From Pantoea sp. Cy-639 (lineage in GTDB: Bacteria > Pseudomonadota > Gammaproteobacteria > Pseudomonadales > Pseudomonadaceae): a stretch of DNA of 64,000 nucleotides. The stretch covers positions 1-64,000 of the forward strand of contig NZ_VWXI01000014.1 of the NCBI RefSeq assembly GCF_011752525.1, read 5' to 3'. Position 1 is the stretch's first letter. Every line of letters starts with the position of its first letter. The notes below the pieces were generated by a model. It searched no databases. It was not told where the DNA came from and saw nothing but the letters and a program-made list of their open reading frames with translations. The position numbers and the translations under genes were made by a program. Positions 48,353 through 57,594 of this stretch are shown piece by piece.

Positions 48353-48540
48353 AGGAACTACCTGGTCGGGCAAATATCAGAAGGTGCCGAATAATAACAA
48401 AGCTGTATGGATTTTAGGGGTGTCGCCGCTTTTCATGAATTTGGCTCATGTTGGCGCCGCGCCGCGGTTTATCGCTATCCCACACCTCGAACCCGCCAGG
48501 CAACATCGTGATGGCTTCAAGTAACCAGGACATTCGGCAC

Positions 48541-50841
48541 ATGCTGTATCGCATACTTGCCAGCGCCTTCGCTCTGCTGATCAGCGGCGTGGCGTTCGCG
48601 CAGGCCCCCCAATCGAGCCCGACGATTTCATATACCCGGGACATCCAACCGATCTTCACCGAGAAGTGCGTGGCGTGCCACGCCTGCAACGACGCTGCCT
48701 GCCAGCTCAACCTGGGCAGCGCCGAGGGCGCCGAGCGCGGCGCCTCCAAGGTGCCGGTCTACCAGGGCGAACGCAGCCAGGCGGTGCCCACCACGCGGCT
48801 GTTCTACGACGCCCGTGACGAGGCTGGCTGGCGCAAGCAGGGTTTCTACTCGGTGCTGGACAAGCAGGGCAGCCAGGCCGCGCTGATGGCGCGTATGCTC
48901 GAACTGGGCCACAAGACCCCGCTGACCCCCAACGCCAAGCTGCCCGAGGAGATCGTCCTGGGCCTGAACCGCAACAACATGTGCCCGTTGCCCCACGAGT
49001 TCGACGCCTATGCCGGTGCCCACCCGAAAGAGGGCATGCCGCTGGCGGTGACCGGCCTGACCGACCAGGAGTACCAGACCCTGCGGCGCTGGCTGGACGC
49101 TGGCGCGCCGGTGGAGAAGGCCGCGATCCAGCCCAGTGCGGTGGAGGCTTCGCAGATTGCCGAATGGGAAGAACTGCTCAACCGTCCGGGTTCGACCGAG
49201 GCGCTGGTTGGCCGCTGGTTGTACGAGCACCTGTTCCTCGCCCACATCTACTTCGTCGGTGGCGAGCAGGGCCACTTCTTCCAGTGGGTGCGTTCGCGCA
49301 CGCCAAGCGGCCAGCCGGTCGACCTGATCGCTACCCGCCGGCCGAACGATCCGCCGGGCACCGACTTCTACTACCGGTTGATCCCGGTCCAGGGCGTGAT
49401 CGTCCACAAGACCCACATCACCTACCCGATGGGGCCGCAGAAGCTCAAGCGGGTCAAGCAGCTGTTCTACAGCGGCGACTGGCACGCCACCGCCTTGCCG
49501 GGCTATGGCCCGCGCCACCGGGCCAACCCGTTCGAGACCTTCGAGGCGATCCCGGCGGTGGCCCGCTATCAGTTCATGCTGGATAACGCCGAGTACTTCG
49601 TGCGTACCTTCATCCGTGGCCCGGTGTGCCGCGGACAGATCGCCACCGATGTGATCCGCGACCACTTCTGGGCGTTGTTCCAGGAGCCGGCCCACGATCT
49701 CTACGTCACCGACGCCCAGTACCGTGGCGAGGCCACGCCGCTGCTGGCGATGCCGGGGCAGATCGACGATGTCGGCAGCGTGCTGAGCCTGTGGCATGCC
49801 TACCGTGACAAGCGCAACGACTACGAGGTGCTGCGCCGCGAAGCCTATGCCGCGCAGCCGGCACCGAGCTGGTCGACGCTGTGGGCGGGCAACGACAACG
49901 CCCTGTTGAGCATCTTCCGCCACTTCGACAGCGCCTCGGTGACCAAGGGCCTGATTGGCGATGTGCCGTTGACCATGTGGCTGTTCGACTACCCGCTGTT
50001 CGAGCGCACCTACTACCAGCTGGCGGTCAACTTCGATGTGTTCGGCAATGTCTCGCACCAGTTGCAGACCCGCCTTTACTTCGACCTGATCCGCAACGGC
50101 GCCGAAATCAACTTCCTGCGCCTGATGCCTGCCGCCCAGCGCGGCGAGATCCTCGGCAACTGGTACCAGAACAGCGGCAAGGTGAAGATGTGGATGGACT
50201 ATGAGGACATCGACACCAGTACCGCCAGCGGCCTGAAGCTGGACCGGCGCGATCCTACCCGCGACTTCGGCCTGAAGCTTTTGCAGCGCACCGGCAGCCT
50301 CAACGCCGCGCCCGATCCGATCAACCGCTGCAAGGGCGCGCATTGTTCCCGCGCGCAGATGCCGGTGGAGTTCCGTGATGCCGAGCAGTCGCTGAGCCGT
50401 CTGGTGTCGCGTCCGGCCGCAGGGCTCAAGGTGATCGGCCAGTTGCCCGAGGCGACCATGCTGCGCATCGAGGGCCGGGACGGCAAGCGCCAGGTCTACA
50501 GCCTGCTGCGCAACCATGCCCACAGCAACGTGGCCTTCCTGCTCGGCGAGGCCTACCGCTACCAGCCGGGGCTGGACAGCCTGACGCTGTACCCGGGCGT
50601 GCTCAGCAGCTACCCCAACTTCATCTTCAACATCCCGGCGGCCGAAGTGCCGGAGTTCGTCGAGGACATGGAGGCTGCGCGCGATGACACCGCGAAGTTC
50701 GAGGTCATCGTCGAGCGTTGGGGCGTGCGGCGCAGCCACCCCGAGTTCTGGCGCTACTTCCATGACCTTGACCGCTACATCCAGGAAACCGATCCGGTCG
50801 AAGCGGGCGTGCTCGACATGAACCGCTACGAGAACCTCTGA
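48541..50841 (+). CDS. cti: Fatty acid cis/trans isomerase
   Basis: About 766 residues, periplasmic. A signal peptide (MLYRILASAFALLISGVAFA) precedes a c-type heme site CVACHACNDAAC and a long domain typical of Cti. It turns cis-unsaturated membrane acyl chains to trans without lipid turnover, stiffening the membrane under solvent or heat stress; the family is typical of Pseudomonas and Vibrio. Start at 48541 gives a clean signal peptide; ATG 48511 is possible. Divergent from metH, as in other P. putida-group genomes. Confidence 0.93.
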   Translation: MLYRILASAFALLISGVAFAQAPQSSPTISYTRDIQPIFTEKCVACHACNDAACQLNLGSAEGAERGASKVPVYQGERSQAVPTTRLFYDARDEAGWRKQGFYSVLDKQGSQAALMARMLELGHKTPLTPNAKLPEEIVLGLNRNNMCPLPHEFDAYAGAHPKEGMPLAVTGLTDQEYQTLRRWLDAGAPVEKAAIQPSAVEASQIAEWEELLNRPGSTEALVGRWLYEHLFLAHIYFVGGEQGHFFQWVRSRTPSGQPVDLIATRRPNDPPGTDFYYRLIPVQGVIVHKTHITYPMGPQKLKRVKQLFYSGDWHATALPGYGPRHRANPFETFEAIPAVARYQFMLDNAEYFVRTFIRGPVCRGQIATDVIRDHFWALFQEPAHDLYVTDAQYRGEATPLLAMPGQIDDVGSVLSLWHAYRDKRNDYEVLRREAYAAQPAPSWSTLWAGNDNALLSIFRHFDSASVTKGLIGDVPLTMWLFDYPLFERTYYQLAVNFDVFGNVSHQLQTRLYFDLIRNGAEINFLRLMPAAQRGEILGNWYQNSGKVKMWMDYEDIDTSTASGLKLDRRDPTRDFGLKLLQRTGSLNAAPDPINRCKGAHCSRAQMPVEFRDAEQSLSRLVSRPAAGLKVIGQLPEATMLRIEGRDGKRQVYSLLRNHAHSNVAFLLGEAYRYQPGLDSLTLYPGVLSSYPNFIFNIPAAEVPEFVEDMEAARDDTAKFEVIVERWGVRRSHPEFWRYFHDLDRYIQETDPVEAGVLDMNRYENL

Positions 50842-50982
50842 TCGGCCGGCCGGGAAGGGCGCCTGACCTTTCCCGGCATCCTGCGGTCGGAACCGGTGAG
50901 CGGTTTCGGTCGAGAGGGTCCGGCGTGCATCGCCGGGCCTGATCGCCGATGCCTCAACGCACCGGCAAGCGCAGGGTATTCC

Positions 50983-52017
50983 ATGCTGTATTCGCTTCAG
51001 GCTCTCCGGGCGTTCGCCGCCTGGGTGGTGGTCTGCCACCACTTCATGCAGATCTTCTTCGACTTCCACGCCACTGGCCCCATCGGCCAGCTGCTCAGCG
51101 ACCGCGGGGCCGTGGGGGTGGATATCTTCTTCGTGATCAGCGGGCTGGTGATCTACCTGTCGACCCGCGACAAGGACATCGCTCCCGGGCAGTTCCTGCT
51201 CAATCGCGCCTTGCGCATTGTCCCTGCCTACTGGTTCTACAGCCTGCTGATGGCGGCGCTGATGCTGGTCGCCAGTCGCTGGATGCCGCATCAGGTGTTC
51301 GACGCGCGGCACCTGCTGCTGTCGCTGCTGTTCATCCCGGCGGAGAATCCTGGTGGCTACGGGCTGTACCCGACCCTCAACGTCGGCTGGACGCTGAACT
51401 TCGAGATGTTCTTCTACCTGCTGTTCGGCCTGGCGTTCCTGGTACGCCAGCGCCACCACCTGTTGCTGGTCACCGCGGTGTTGCTGCTGGTCAGCGAGTT
51501 GTTGGGGCGCCTGGGCGTGCTCAGTCGTTTCTACAACAACGACATCGTCTACGAGTTCCTGCTCGGCATCGGGCTGGGCGTGCTGTACCGGCGCGGCCTG
51601 ATTCGCCAGGGGCTGTGGCTGCCGCTGGGCTTGCTGGCCCTGGCGGGCCTGGCGCTTTATCACCTGGACGCCTCGCAACGTCTGTTGCATTGGGGGCTGC
51701 CCAGTGCACTGGTGGTGCTGGCGTTCATCGCCCTGGAGCCGTATTTCGAGGGCAACCGGGTGCTCAAGGCGCTCGGCGACTGTTCCTATTCGGTGTACCT
51801 GGTGCATGTGCTGGTGCTGTACGCCGGCCTGTTCGTCAGCCAGCGCCTGCGCTTGAGCCCGTACCTGGTGTTCGCTATCTGCGTGCCGTCAATCGGACTA
51901 ATGTCGTGGCTCAGCTACCGATGGCTCGAGCGCGGCCTGTATGCCTGGTTCAAGGCTGTGTTCGCGGCGCGCGAGGCTCAGGCATCGCCGCTGGCGCTAT
52001 CCCGAGTCAAATGCTAG
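50983..52017 (+). CDS. Acyltransferase-3 family membrane protein
   Basis: A 344-residue inner-membrane protein with about ten hydrophobic segments, starting MLYSLQALRAFAAWVVVCHHF (catalytic-type RAFA...H motif), then GVDIFFVISGLVIYL and NVGWTLNFEMFFYLLFG. These OafA/ExoH-like proteins O-acylate surface polysaccharides or other exported compounds. AGGG is seven bases before the ATG. It lies between cti and nfuA, apparently monocistronic. Acceptor unknown. Confidence 0.9.
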   Translation: MLYSLQALRAFAAWVVVCHHFMQIFFDFHATGPIGQLLSDRGAVGVDIFFVISGLVIYLSTRDKDIAPGQFLLNRALRIVPAYWFYSLLMAALMLVASRWMPHQVFDARHLLLSLLFIPAENPGGYGLYPTLNVGWTLNFEMFFYLLFGLAFLVRQRHHLLLVTAVLLLVSELLGRLGVLSRFYNNDIVYEFLLGIGLGVLYRRGLIRQGLWLPLGLLALAGLALYHLDASQRLLHWGLPSALVVLAFIALEPYFEGNRVLKALGDCSYSVYLVHVLVLYAGLFVSQRLRLSPYLVFAICVPSIGLMSWLSYRWLERGLYAWFKAVFAAREAQASPLALSRVKC

Positions 52018-52074
52018 GACTTTGTTCGAAGGCCGGGTTGGCGTACACTGCCGGCAAGTCTGTGAGGAACTTCC

Positions 52075-52659
52075 ATGAGCGCTATAACCATTACCGACGC
52101 CGCCCATGATTACCTGGCCGATCTGCTCTCCAAGCAGAACACGCCTGGCATCGGCATCCGTATTTTCATCACCCAGCCGGGTACCCAGTACGCCGAGACC
52201 TGCATCGCCTACTGCAAGCCGGGCGAAGAGAAACCCGACGACGAGCCGGTGGGCCTGAAGAGCTTCACCGCCTACCTGGATGCCGTCAGCGTGCCGTTCC
52301 TCGAAGACGCGCTGGTGGACTACGCCACCGACCGCATGGGCGGCCAGCTGACTATTAAGGCGCCGAACGCCAAGGTGCCGATGGTCAACGAAGACAGCCC
52401 GATCAACGAGCGGATCAACTACTACCTGCAGACCGAGATCAACCCGGGTCTGGCCAGCCACGGCGGCGCCGTGAGTCTGGTGGATGTGGTCGACGACGGC
52501 ATCGCCGTGCTGCAGTTCGGCGGCGGCTGCCAGGGCTGCGGCCAGGCCGACGTGACCCTGAAGGAAGGCATCGAGCGTACCCTGCTCGAGCGCATTCCCG
52601 AGCTCAAGGGCGTGCGTGACGTGACTGACCACAGCAACAAGGAAAACGCCTACTACTAA
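52075..52659 (+). CDS. nfuA: Fe-S biogenesis protein NfuA
   Basis: A 194-residue carrier with an N-terminal degenerate IscA-like domain and a C-terminal NifU-like domain holding the cluster-binding CxxC (Cys152 and Cys155 in GGCQGCGQADVTL). It delivers 4Fe-4S clusters to target proteins, especially under oxidative stress or iron limitation. GAGGAAC precedes the ATG. A strong inverted repeat follows its stop. Confidence 0.97.
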   Translation: MSAITITDAAHDYLADLLSKQNTPGIGIRIFITQPGTQYAETCIAYCKPGEEKPDDEPVGLKSFTAYLDAVSVPFLEDALVDYATDRMGGQLTIKAPNAKVPMVNEDSPINERINYYLQTEINPGLASHGGAVSLVDVVDDGIAVLQFGGGCQGCGQADVTLKEGIERTLLERIPELKGVRDVTDHSNKENAYY

Positions 52660-52671
52660 GGCGCGTTTCTC

Positions 52672-52746
52672 CATCGCGGGGCAAGCCCGCTCCCACGCCT
52701 GTACTGCATTCGTGCCAAGGCGTGGGAGCGGGCTTGCCCCGCGATG
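52672..52746. repeat. REP-like inverted repeat (perfect 28-base arms) after nfuA
   Basis: Arms at 52672-52699 (starts CATCGCGGGGCAAGCCCG) and 52719-52746 are perfect inverse complements with a 19-base loop; the right arm is followed by CTTTT. It starts 12 bases after the nfuA stop and could fold in RNA as a terminator or mRNA 3' barrier. The arm core recurs singly at 31708, 31802 and near 44620. Confidence 0.9.
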
Positions 52747-52952
52747 CTTTTCAGGCTTCGCGTATTGATCCCTAGCAATAAAATGTTACGGATTCAACCC
52801 CTGCGACAACCGGTCGCGCCCCGTATTCAAAGGGCTGCAGACCGATTGGCCATCTGTCGGGTGGATGGTGCAGGGGGGGGCGTGACAGAATGCCCCGGTT
52901 TTCTCGTCGGCCCATCCCAGGGGTCGGCACCTTCCCTGTAAAGGATGGTTCC

Positions 52953-53561
52953 ATGAATGATCTGTTGACCCGGCGCGCGGTCGTCGCCGGGATGGGCGTA
53001 CTGGGGCTTGGCCTGCTGGCGGGCTGCAGCCCGGCACGAGGCCTGGACTTCAAGTACGGCAAGAACATGAGTAACGAGATCCTCGGGCGCAAGTTCAAGC
53101 TCAAGGACACCCGGGGCAACGAACGCACCCTGTCGAGCTTCTACGGCTCGATGCCGATGATCTTCTTCGGTTTCACCCAGTGCCCGGCCGTTTGCCCGAC
53201 CGCCATGGCGCGGGTGGCGCAGATCCGCAAGATCCTCCGTGGCCGTGACCGTGACCTGTTCCAGCCGGTGTTCATCACCCTCGACCCGGAGCGCGACACC
53301 CCCGAGGTGCTCGACGCCTACGTCAAGGCCTTCGACCCGTCGATCGTCGCCCTGACCGGCACGCCCGAGGAAATCGCCGAGGTGGCCCGGGAGTTCAAGG
53401 TGTTCTACGAGAAGGTCCCGGCCGGCGACACCTACACTATCTCTCACTCGTCCACCAGCTACGTCTACGATACACGTGGCACCCTGCGCCTGAGCCTGGG
53501 CCATTCCCTGAACGCCAAGGAATGCGCCGAAGACCTGGTCACCCTGATGGAGATCTGCTGA
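52953..53561 (+). CDS. Sco1/SenC-type copper protein (lipoprotein)
   Basis: A 202-residue thioredoxin-fold protein with a lipobox (LGLLAGC, lipidated Cys about residue 27), then the copper-binding CxxxC (Cys77 and Cys81 in TQCPAVCPTAM) and a His in TISHSSTSYVYD. Sco proteins metallate or reduce the CuA site of cytochrome c oxidase. AAGGA precedes the ATG. The next gene, one base after its stop, encodes a PCuAC-like chaperone, supporting the copper role. Confidence 0.93.
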   Translation: MNDLLTRRAVVAGMGVLGLGLLAGCSPARGLDFKYGKNMSNEILGRKFKLKDTRGNERTLSSFYGSMPMIFFGFTQCPAVCPTAMARVAQIRKILRGRDRDLFQPVFITLDPERDTPEVLDAYVKAFDPSIVALTGTPEEIAEVAREFKVFYEKVPAGDTYTISHSSTSYVYDTRGTLRLSLGHSLNAKECAEDLVTLMEIC

Positions 53562-54044
53562 ATGTCGATGCAACCGATCAAACGCGGCCTGGCCGCCCTG
53601 GCGCTGCTGGGCATGGCCCTGCCGGCCTTCGCCCAGACCACCGTGAGCGACGCCTGGGTTCGCGCCAGCGTACCGCACCAGCAAGCTACCGGTGCCTTCA
53701 TGACCCTGACCGCCAGCAGCGACAGCAAGCTGGTCAGCGTCGCCTCGCCGGTGGCCAAGACCGTGCAGGTACACGAGATGACCATGAACGGCGACGTGAT
53801 GGGCATGCGTGAAGTCAAGGCTGTCGAACTGCCGGCCGGCAAGGCGGTGACCCTGGATCCGAACGGCTTCCACGTGATGCTGATGGGCCTGAAGCAACAG
53901 GTGAAGGAAGGCGAGCAAGTGCCGCTGACCCTGACCATCGAGGATGCCAAGGGCACCCAGGAAACCCTGCAGGTCCAGGCACCGGTGCGTGCGCTCAACG
54001 CCGAGGCCGGCGGTGGGCATGATCACATGCACATGAACCATTGA
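53562..54044 (+). CDS. PCuAC-type periplasmic copper chaperone
   Basis: A 160-residue secreted protein with signal peptide ending ALPAFA. The family copper motif H(M)x10Mx21HxM is visible as HEMTMNGDVMGMREV ... GFHVMLMGL, and the tail HDHMHMNH adds possible copper ligands. It hands Cu(I) to Sco or directly to the oxidase. Adjacent to the Sco-like gene, in the same transcript. Confidence 0.93.
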   Translation: MSMQPIKRGLAALALLGMALPAFAQTTVSDAWVRASVPHQQATGAFMTLTASSDSKLVSVASPVAKTVQVHEMTMNGDVMGMREVKAVELPAGKAVTLDPNGFHVMLMGLKQQVKEGEQVPLTLTIEDAKGTQETLQVQAPVRALNAEAGGGHDHMHMNH

Positions 54045-54140
54045 TCCGAGGCCGTCGCGGGGCTTGTGCAGGCAGCCGTCCTGCCCAGGCGCCGCGGTTG
54101 GCGTGGATTGAAGTGGCGGGGCGGGCTGGCCTGCTAGTGG

Positions 54141-54368
54141 TCAGCTACGAAACCTGGGTAGCGGCCGCTCGATGTTCAGCGACGTCAGGGTCTTGCGGAC
54201 TTGGGCCTCGTCGGCTTCCAACGCCTTGAGGCTGGCGCGGATCTTGCCGGCCGCAGGCACGTCGCCCTGGCGGTCGATCCAGTCGGCGATCTCCTTGCAG
54301 GCACTGCTCAGGCAGGCTTGGCGCTGGCTCATCAGCGACAGGAGGGTGGTGAGCTCTCGTTCGGACAT
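54141..54368 (-). CDS. Small conserved hypothetical protein
   Basis: A 75-residue, highly helical soluble protein (MSERELTTLLSLMSQRQACLSSACKEIADWID... ending RPLPRFRS is the outline). I do not recognise a named family; comparable short proteins occur in Pseudomonas. AGGATACC lies before the ATG. Composition and codon pattern are gene-like. Partner and role unknown. Confidence 0.65.
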   Translation of the reverse strand: MSERELTTLLSLMSQRQACLSSACKEIADWIDRQGDVPAAGKIRASLKALEADEAQVRKTLTSLNIERPLPRFRS

Positions 54369-54446
54369 GGCGGTATCCTCCGTTCAGCCACTTGAGTGTA
54401 GCAGTGCCCCGGTCGGCTGCCCGGGACCGAAAGCCGCACCCTGCCG

Positions 54447-55580
54447 TCAGGGCTTGAGCCCCCTCCGGTAGCCCAGCGCCAATCCACAAGCGATCACGGC
54501 GCAGCCAGCCAAGGTTGGTCTCAGGGCCTGGCCGGCCCCCACCAGCAGCAACCCCAGGCCGATCAGCAGGTAGTAGTAAAGGCCGAACAGCGCCCCGGCG
54601 GTGCCGCGACATTCGGCATATTCCACCAATGCGCTGCTCAGCAGCACCGGGATGGCCATGGCGAATGCCAGCATGACCAGTGTCATGCCCACCACCAGCC
54701 AGATGCCTTCATCCATCACCAGCATGCCCAGCGTGGCCAGCAGGTCGATCGCGCAGGCCAGTGCCAGCAGTCGGCCGGGCGCTGAGCCGTGGCGCAGCAG
54801 GCAGGCGTTCAGACGCGCACCCAGGAGTGAGCCTGCGGCCAGCGCCAGCCCCGAGTAGCCCATCCATGTGCCCAGACCCAGGCGCTCGAAGATGAACGGC
54901 GCCAGGCTGTACCAACTGAAGACGCTGATGTTGAACACTGCGACCAGGGCGCTGGCCAGGTGCACGCGTCGGTCGCGCAGCAGGCGCCCCAGGATGTGGC
55001 TGAGGGGGCGCGCGGCCTGAAAGGCAGGACGGCTTTCCGCCAGGCCGAACCAGGCCCAGGCAAGCAGGAGCAATGCCATCGCCAATTGCCCGGCCAGCAC
55101 CCCCCGATAGCCGAATGCCTGATCCAGCCAGGCGCCACTGGCCAACCCCAGTGCCGGGCTCAGTGCAAGGCAGGCGCCGATCAACGAGAACACCTGGGCA
55201 AGCTGCGCGCCATGGTGGCGATCACGCAGGGCGGTCTGCGTCACCACCGAGCCGACGGCCGCCGCGAACGCCGCGACCACCCGCGCGGTCAGCAACTGGA
55301 CGAAGTCCGTCACCAGCAGGGCGGCCAGCGCTGCGATGCTGTACAGCAGCAAGCCAGCCAGCATCGCCGCACGCCGCCCCCGGAGATCGCTCAGGCGCCC
55401 CCAGGCCAACACACCGACAGCGAAGGCGACGAAGTACAGGGAGAGGGTCAGCGAGGCATCGGCCGCGCTGATCGAAAAAGCCTCGGCGATCGATACCAGG
55501 GCAGGGCTGTAGAGGGTTTCGGCCACTTGAGGAAATATCAGCAGGGCGGTGGCCAGCGCCAGCCAGGAGCGTGAAAGCAT
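54447..55580 (-). CDS. MFS transporter
   Basis: A 377-residue transporter with about 12 hydrophobic segments; SLYFVAFAVGVLAWGRLSDLRGRR carries motif A and places it near Bcr/CflA-type drug exporters. Start at 55580 (MLSRSWLALATALL) begins with the first membrane helix. A divergent AraC-type gene lies 100 bases away and is a likely regulator. Substrate unknown. Confidence 0.88.
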   Translation of the reverse strand: MLSRSWLALATALLIFPQVAETLYSPALVSIAEAFSISAADASLTLSLYFVAFAVGVLAWGRLSDLRGRRAAMLAGLLLYSIAALAALLVTDFVQLLTARVVAAFAAAVGSVVTQTALRDRHHGAQLAQVFSLIGACLALSPALGLASGAWLDQAFGYRGVLAGQLAMALLLLAWAWFGLAESRPAFQAARPLSHILGRLLRDRRVHLASALVAVFNISVFSWYSLAPFIFERLGLGTWMGYSGLALAAGSLLGARLNACLLRHGSAPGRLLALACAIDLLATLGMLVMDEGIWLVVGMTLVMLAFAMAIPVLLSSALVEYAECRGTAGALFGLYYYLLIGLGLLLVGAGQALRPTLAGCAVIACGLALGYRRGLKP

Positions 55581-55680
55581 GGTGATGGAGCCCAGGTAAG
55601 CGAAAGGGCGCCATGGTAGACAGTCGCTGGAAGTGCGTATTATCGCGATTGTGTTCATTTATCGTCGAAATAGGACAAGC

Positions 55681-56490
55681 ATGGCATGGCTCGAACCTGA
55701 CGCGCGTTTTGATCCGGACAGTTTCAGTGCGCCGGTGGTCGGCATCTGCTCGGCATTGGGCGATCATGACTCCGGCTCGCACCGGCATGCGCGTGGCCAG
55801 TTGCTGTTCACTCGTCAGGGCTGCGTGCGCATCGAGGCGCCCGGTCGTCTGTGCCTGTTGCCGCCGACCCAGGCGGCCTGGATTCCGGCAGGCCTGATGC
55901 ATCGGGCGCGGATGCGCGAAACCGTCGACTACCGTTCGCTGTATTTCAGCCCGGCGCTGAGCGCTGCATTGCCTGTCGAGATCACCATCCTCGGCGTCAA
56001 TCCATTGCTGCGCGCGTTGCTCGAGCGGATGGCCGAGGCGCCCTTCGATTGCCATTGGCAGGAAGGCGCGAGCGCCCATCTGCTGGCCTTGTGCCTGAGT
56101 GAGTTGGGCCAGGCGCCACGTCAGCCGTTGTTCCTGCCGTTGCCTGAGGACCGGCGCCTGCAGGGCCTGGTGCAAAGCCTGGAGCGCCTGCCGCCTGCCC
56201 TGGGCGAGCTGGCGCGGCATGTCGGGGCCAGCGAACGGACCATCAGCCGTGTGCTGCGGCGGGACACGGGCATGTCCTACCAGCAATGGCGGCAACAATG
56301 GCGCCTGCTGCGTGCCGTGGAGCAACTGGCTTTGCAGCGCCCGCAGGGGGAAATCGCCGAGACCCTGGGCTTTGCCACGGACAGCGCCTTCATCGCGTTC
56401 TTTCGTGGCATGACCGGGGTGACGCCCGGGGCTTGGGGGCGCAGTGCTACGCCAGGTTCAGGCAGGCCTGGCGATAGGCGCCCGGGGTGA
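55681..56490 (+). CDS. AraC-family transcriptional regulator
   Basis: A 269-residue regulator: N-terminal cupin-like sensing domain (SGSHRHARGQLLFTRQGCVRIE; PPTQAAWIPAGLMHRARM) and a C-terminal double helix-turn-helix (LGELARHVGASERTISRVLRR; IAETLGFATDSAFIAFFRGMTGVTPG). AGGA lies six bases before ATG 55681; the extra upstream codons lack a site. Divergent from the MFS gene, as in similar exporter/regulator pairs. Its last 44 bases overlap the convergent AraC gene. Confidence 0.9.
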   Translation: MAWLEPDARFDPDSFSAPVVGICSALGDHDSGSHRHARGQLLFTRQGCVRIEAPGRLCLLPPTQAAWIPAGLMHRARMRETVDYRSLYFSPALSAALPVEITILGVNPLLRALLERMAEAPFDCHWQEGASAHLLALCLSELGQAPRQPLFLPLPEDRRLQGLVQSLERLPPALGELARHVGASERTISRVLRRDTGMSYQQWRQQWRLLRAVEQLALQRPQGEIAETLGFATDSAFIAFFRGMTGVTPGAWGRSATPGSGRPGDRRPG

Positions 56491-57283
56491 CGCCGTAGGC
56501 TTGCTTGAACTGTCGATTGAGGTGGCTCTGATCGGCGAAGCCCAGGTGCAGGGCAACCTCCAGTGCCGGCAGGCCGCGCTTGAGCAACTCCCGGGCGCGG
56601 GCCAGGCGACGCTGCTTCAGCCAGGCATGGGGTGGCAGGCCGGTGGCCTGGCGGAACACCCGGGCAAAGTGGAAGGGCGAGAGATTCACCGCCATTGCCA
56701 GGGCTTCCAGCGAAGGCGGATCGGCCAACTGGCTTTCCAGCAGTTCCCGGGCGCGGGCCACGGCCAGCGGCTCGTGGCCTGGTGCACGGGGTTCGGCGCA
56801 ATGGCCATGGCGCTGGACCAGCGCCAGTACCGCCTGGCGCCAGGCGGTCTGCTGCTCGAGTGCGCTGGCCCCAGATTCGGACAACTGGTGTACCTGGCTG
56901 AAGGCGGTCGCCAGCGTTGGGTCGTGAATCACGCTCTCACGAAAATGCGGCATGCCGTGGCGGCCCAGCTCGAGTTCGTCGAGCACCCCGGTGACTCGTC
57001 CATGCTCGGGATAGAAACCGCGGTAACGCCAGCCGGCCTCATGGGCGGTGGCACCGGTGTGCAGCTCATCGGGGTTGATCAGCACCATGCTGCCCACCGG
57101 TGCCAGGTGTTCGCTGCCTCGGTGCCAGAAGCGTTGGGCGCCGGACTCGATCACGGTGAACACGTAGCCTTCGTGCACGTGCGGGGCGAAGCGCTGCTGG
57201 AAATAGCGGGCGTGCAGCATCTCGACATCGCCCAGAGCCGGTGCCTGCCACAAGTGGGTCTGTTCGCGCTGGGGTGTGCTCAT
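56447..57283 (-). CDS. AraC-family transcriptional regulator
   Basis: A 278-residue regulator with an AraC cupin N-terminal domain (FAPHVHEGYVFTVIESG; VLINPDELHTG) and a C-terminal double helix-turn-helix (LEALAMAVNLSPFHFARVFRQATG; ALHLGFADQSHLNRQFKQAYGVTPGAYR). It is the last gene of an azlC-azlD-araC series; its start overlaps the azlD stop by four bases, so it very likely regulates the AzlCD exporter. Confidence 0.92.
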   Translation of the reverse strand: MSTPQREQTHLWQAPALGDVEMLHARYFQQRFAPHVHEGYVFTVIESGAQRFWHRGSEHLAPVGSMVLINPDELHTGATAHEAGWRYRGFYPEHGRVTGVLDELELGRHGMPHFRESVIHDPTLATAFSQVHQLSESGASALEQQTAWRQAVLALVQRHGHCAEPRAPGHEPLAVARARELLESQLADPPSLEALAMAVNLSPFHFARVFRQATGLPPHAWLKQRRLARARELLKRGLPALEVALHLGFADQSHLNRQFKQAYGVTPGAYRQACLNLA

Positions 57284-57594
57284 GCCAGCCAGCTGCGCAG
57301 GAGGAAGAAGATCAGCATGCTCGCCAGCATGCTCAGCAATACGCTGCGGGTCAACAGTACCAGGGTGATGGCCACCAGCGAGCCGAGCAGGTAGGGGTTG
57401 AGCGGGCTGAGGTCGAGCTGGTGGCCGGGCAGGAAGATGATCGGCCCGCAGATCGCGGTGAGCATGCCCGGCACGGCGAAACCGAGGAACTGCCGGGCGT
57501 TGGAGCTCAGACGCAGCGGCAGGCGCGGTTCGAGGAAGGCATAGCGGTTGAGGAACACCACCGCGCCCATGGCGAAGATCAGCAGCCAGATCAT
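57280..57594 (-). CDS. azlD: AzlD-type branched-chain amino-acid exporter subunit
   Basis: A 104-residue membrane protein with three or four helices (MIWLLIFAMGAVVFLNRYAFL; FLGFAVPGMLTAI; GSLVAITLVLLTRS). With AzlC it forms an exporter for branched-chain or related amino acids. Starts within the azlC stop (ATGA overlap) and ends within the AraC start. Confidence 0.9.
   Translation of the reverse strand: MIWLLIFAMGAVVFLNRYAFLEPRLPLRLSSNARQFLGFAVPGMLTAICGPIIFLPGHQLDLSPLNPYLLGSLVAITLVLLTRSVLLSMLASMLIFFLLRSWLA

Noticed and set aside
48353..48540. Cobalamin riboswitch in front of metH
   Set aside because: No B12-box-like conserved sequence or extended stem structure seen; the gap is short and shared with the cti promoter.
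48628..51807. 1059-codon antisense open frame opposite cti and the acyltransferase
   Set aside because: Same GC-driven effect; it spans two real genes and is rich in Gln/His/Arg without domains.
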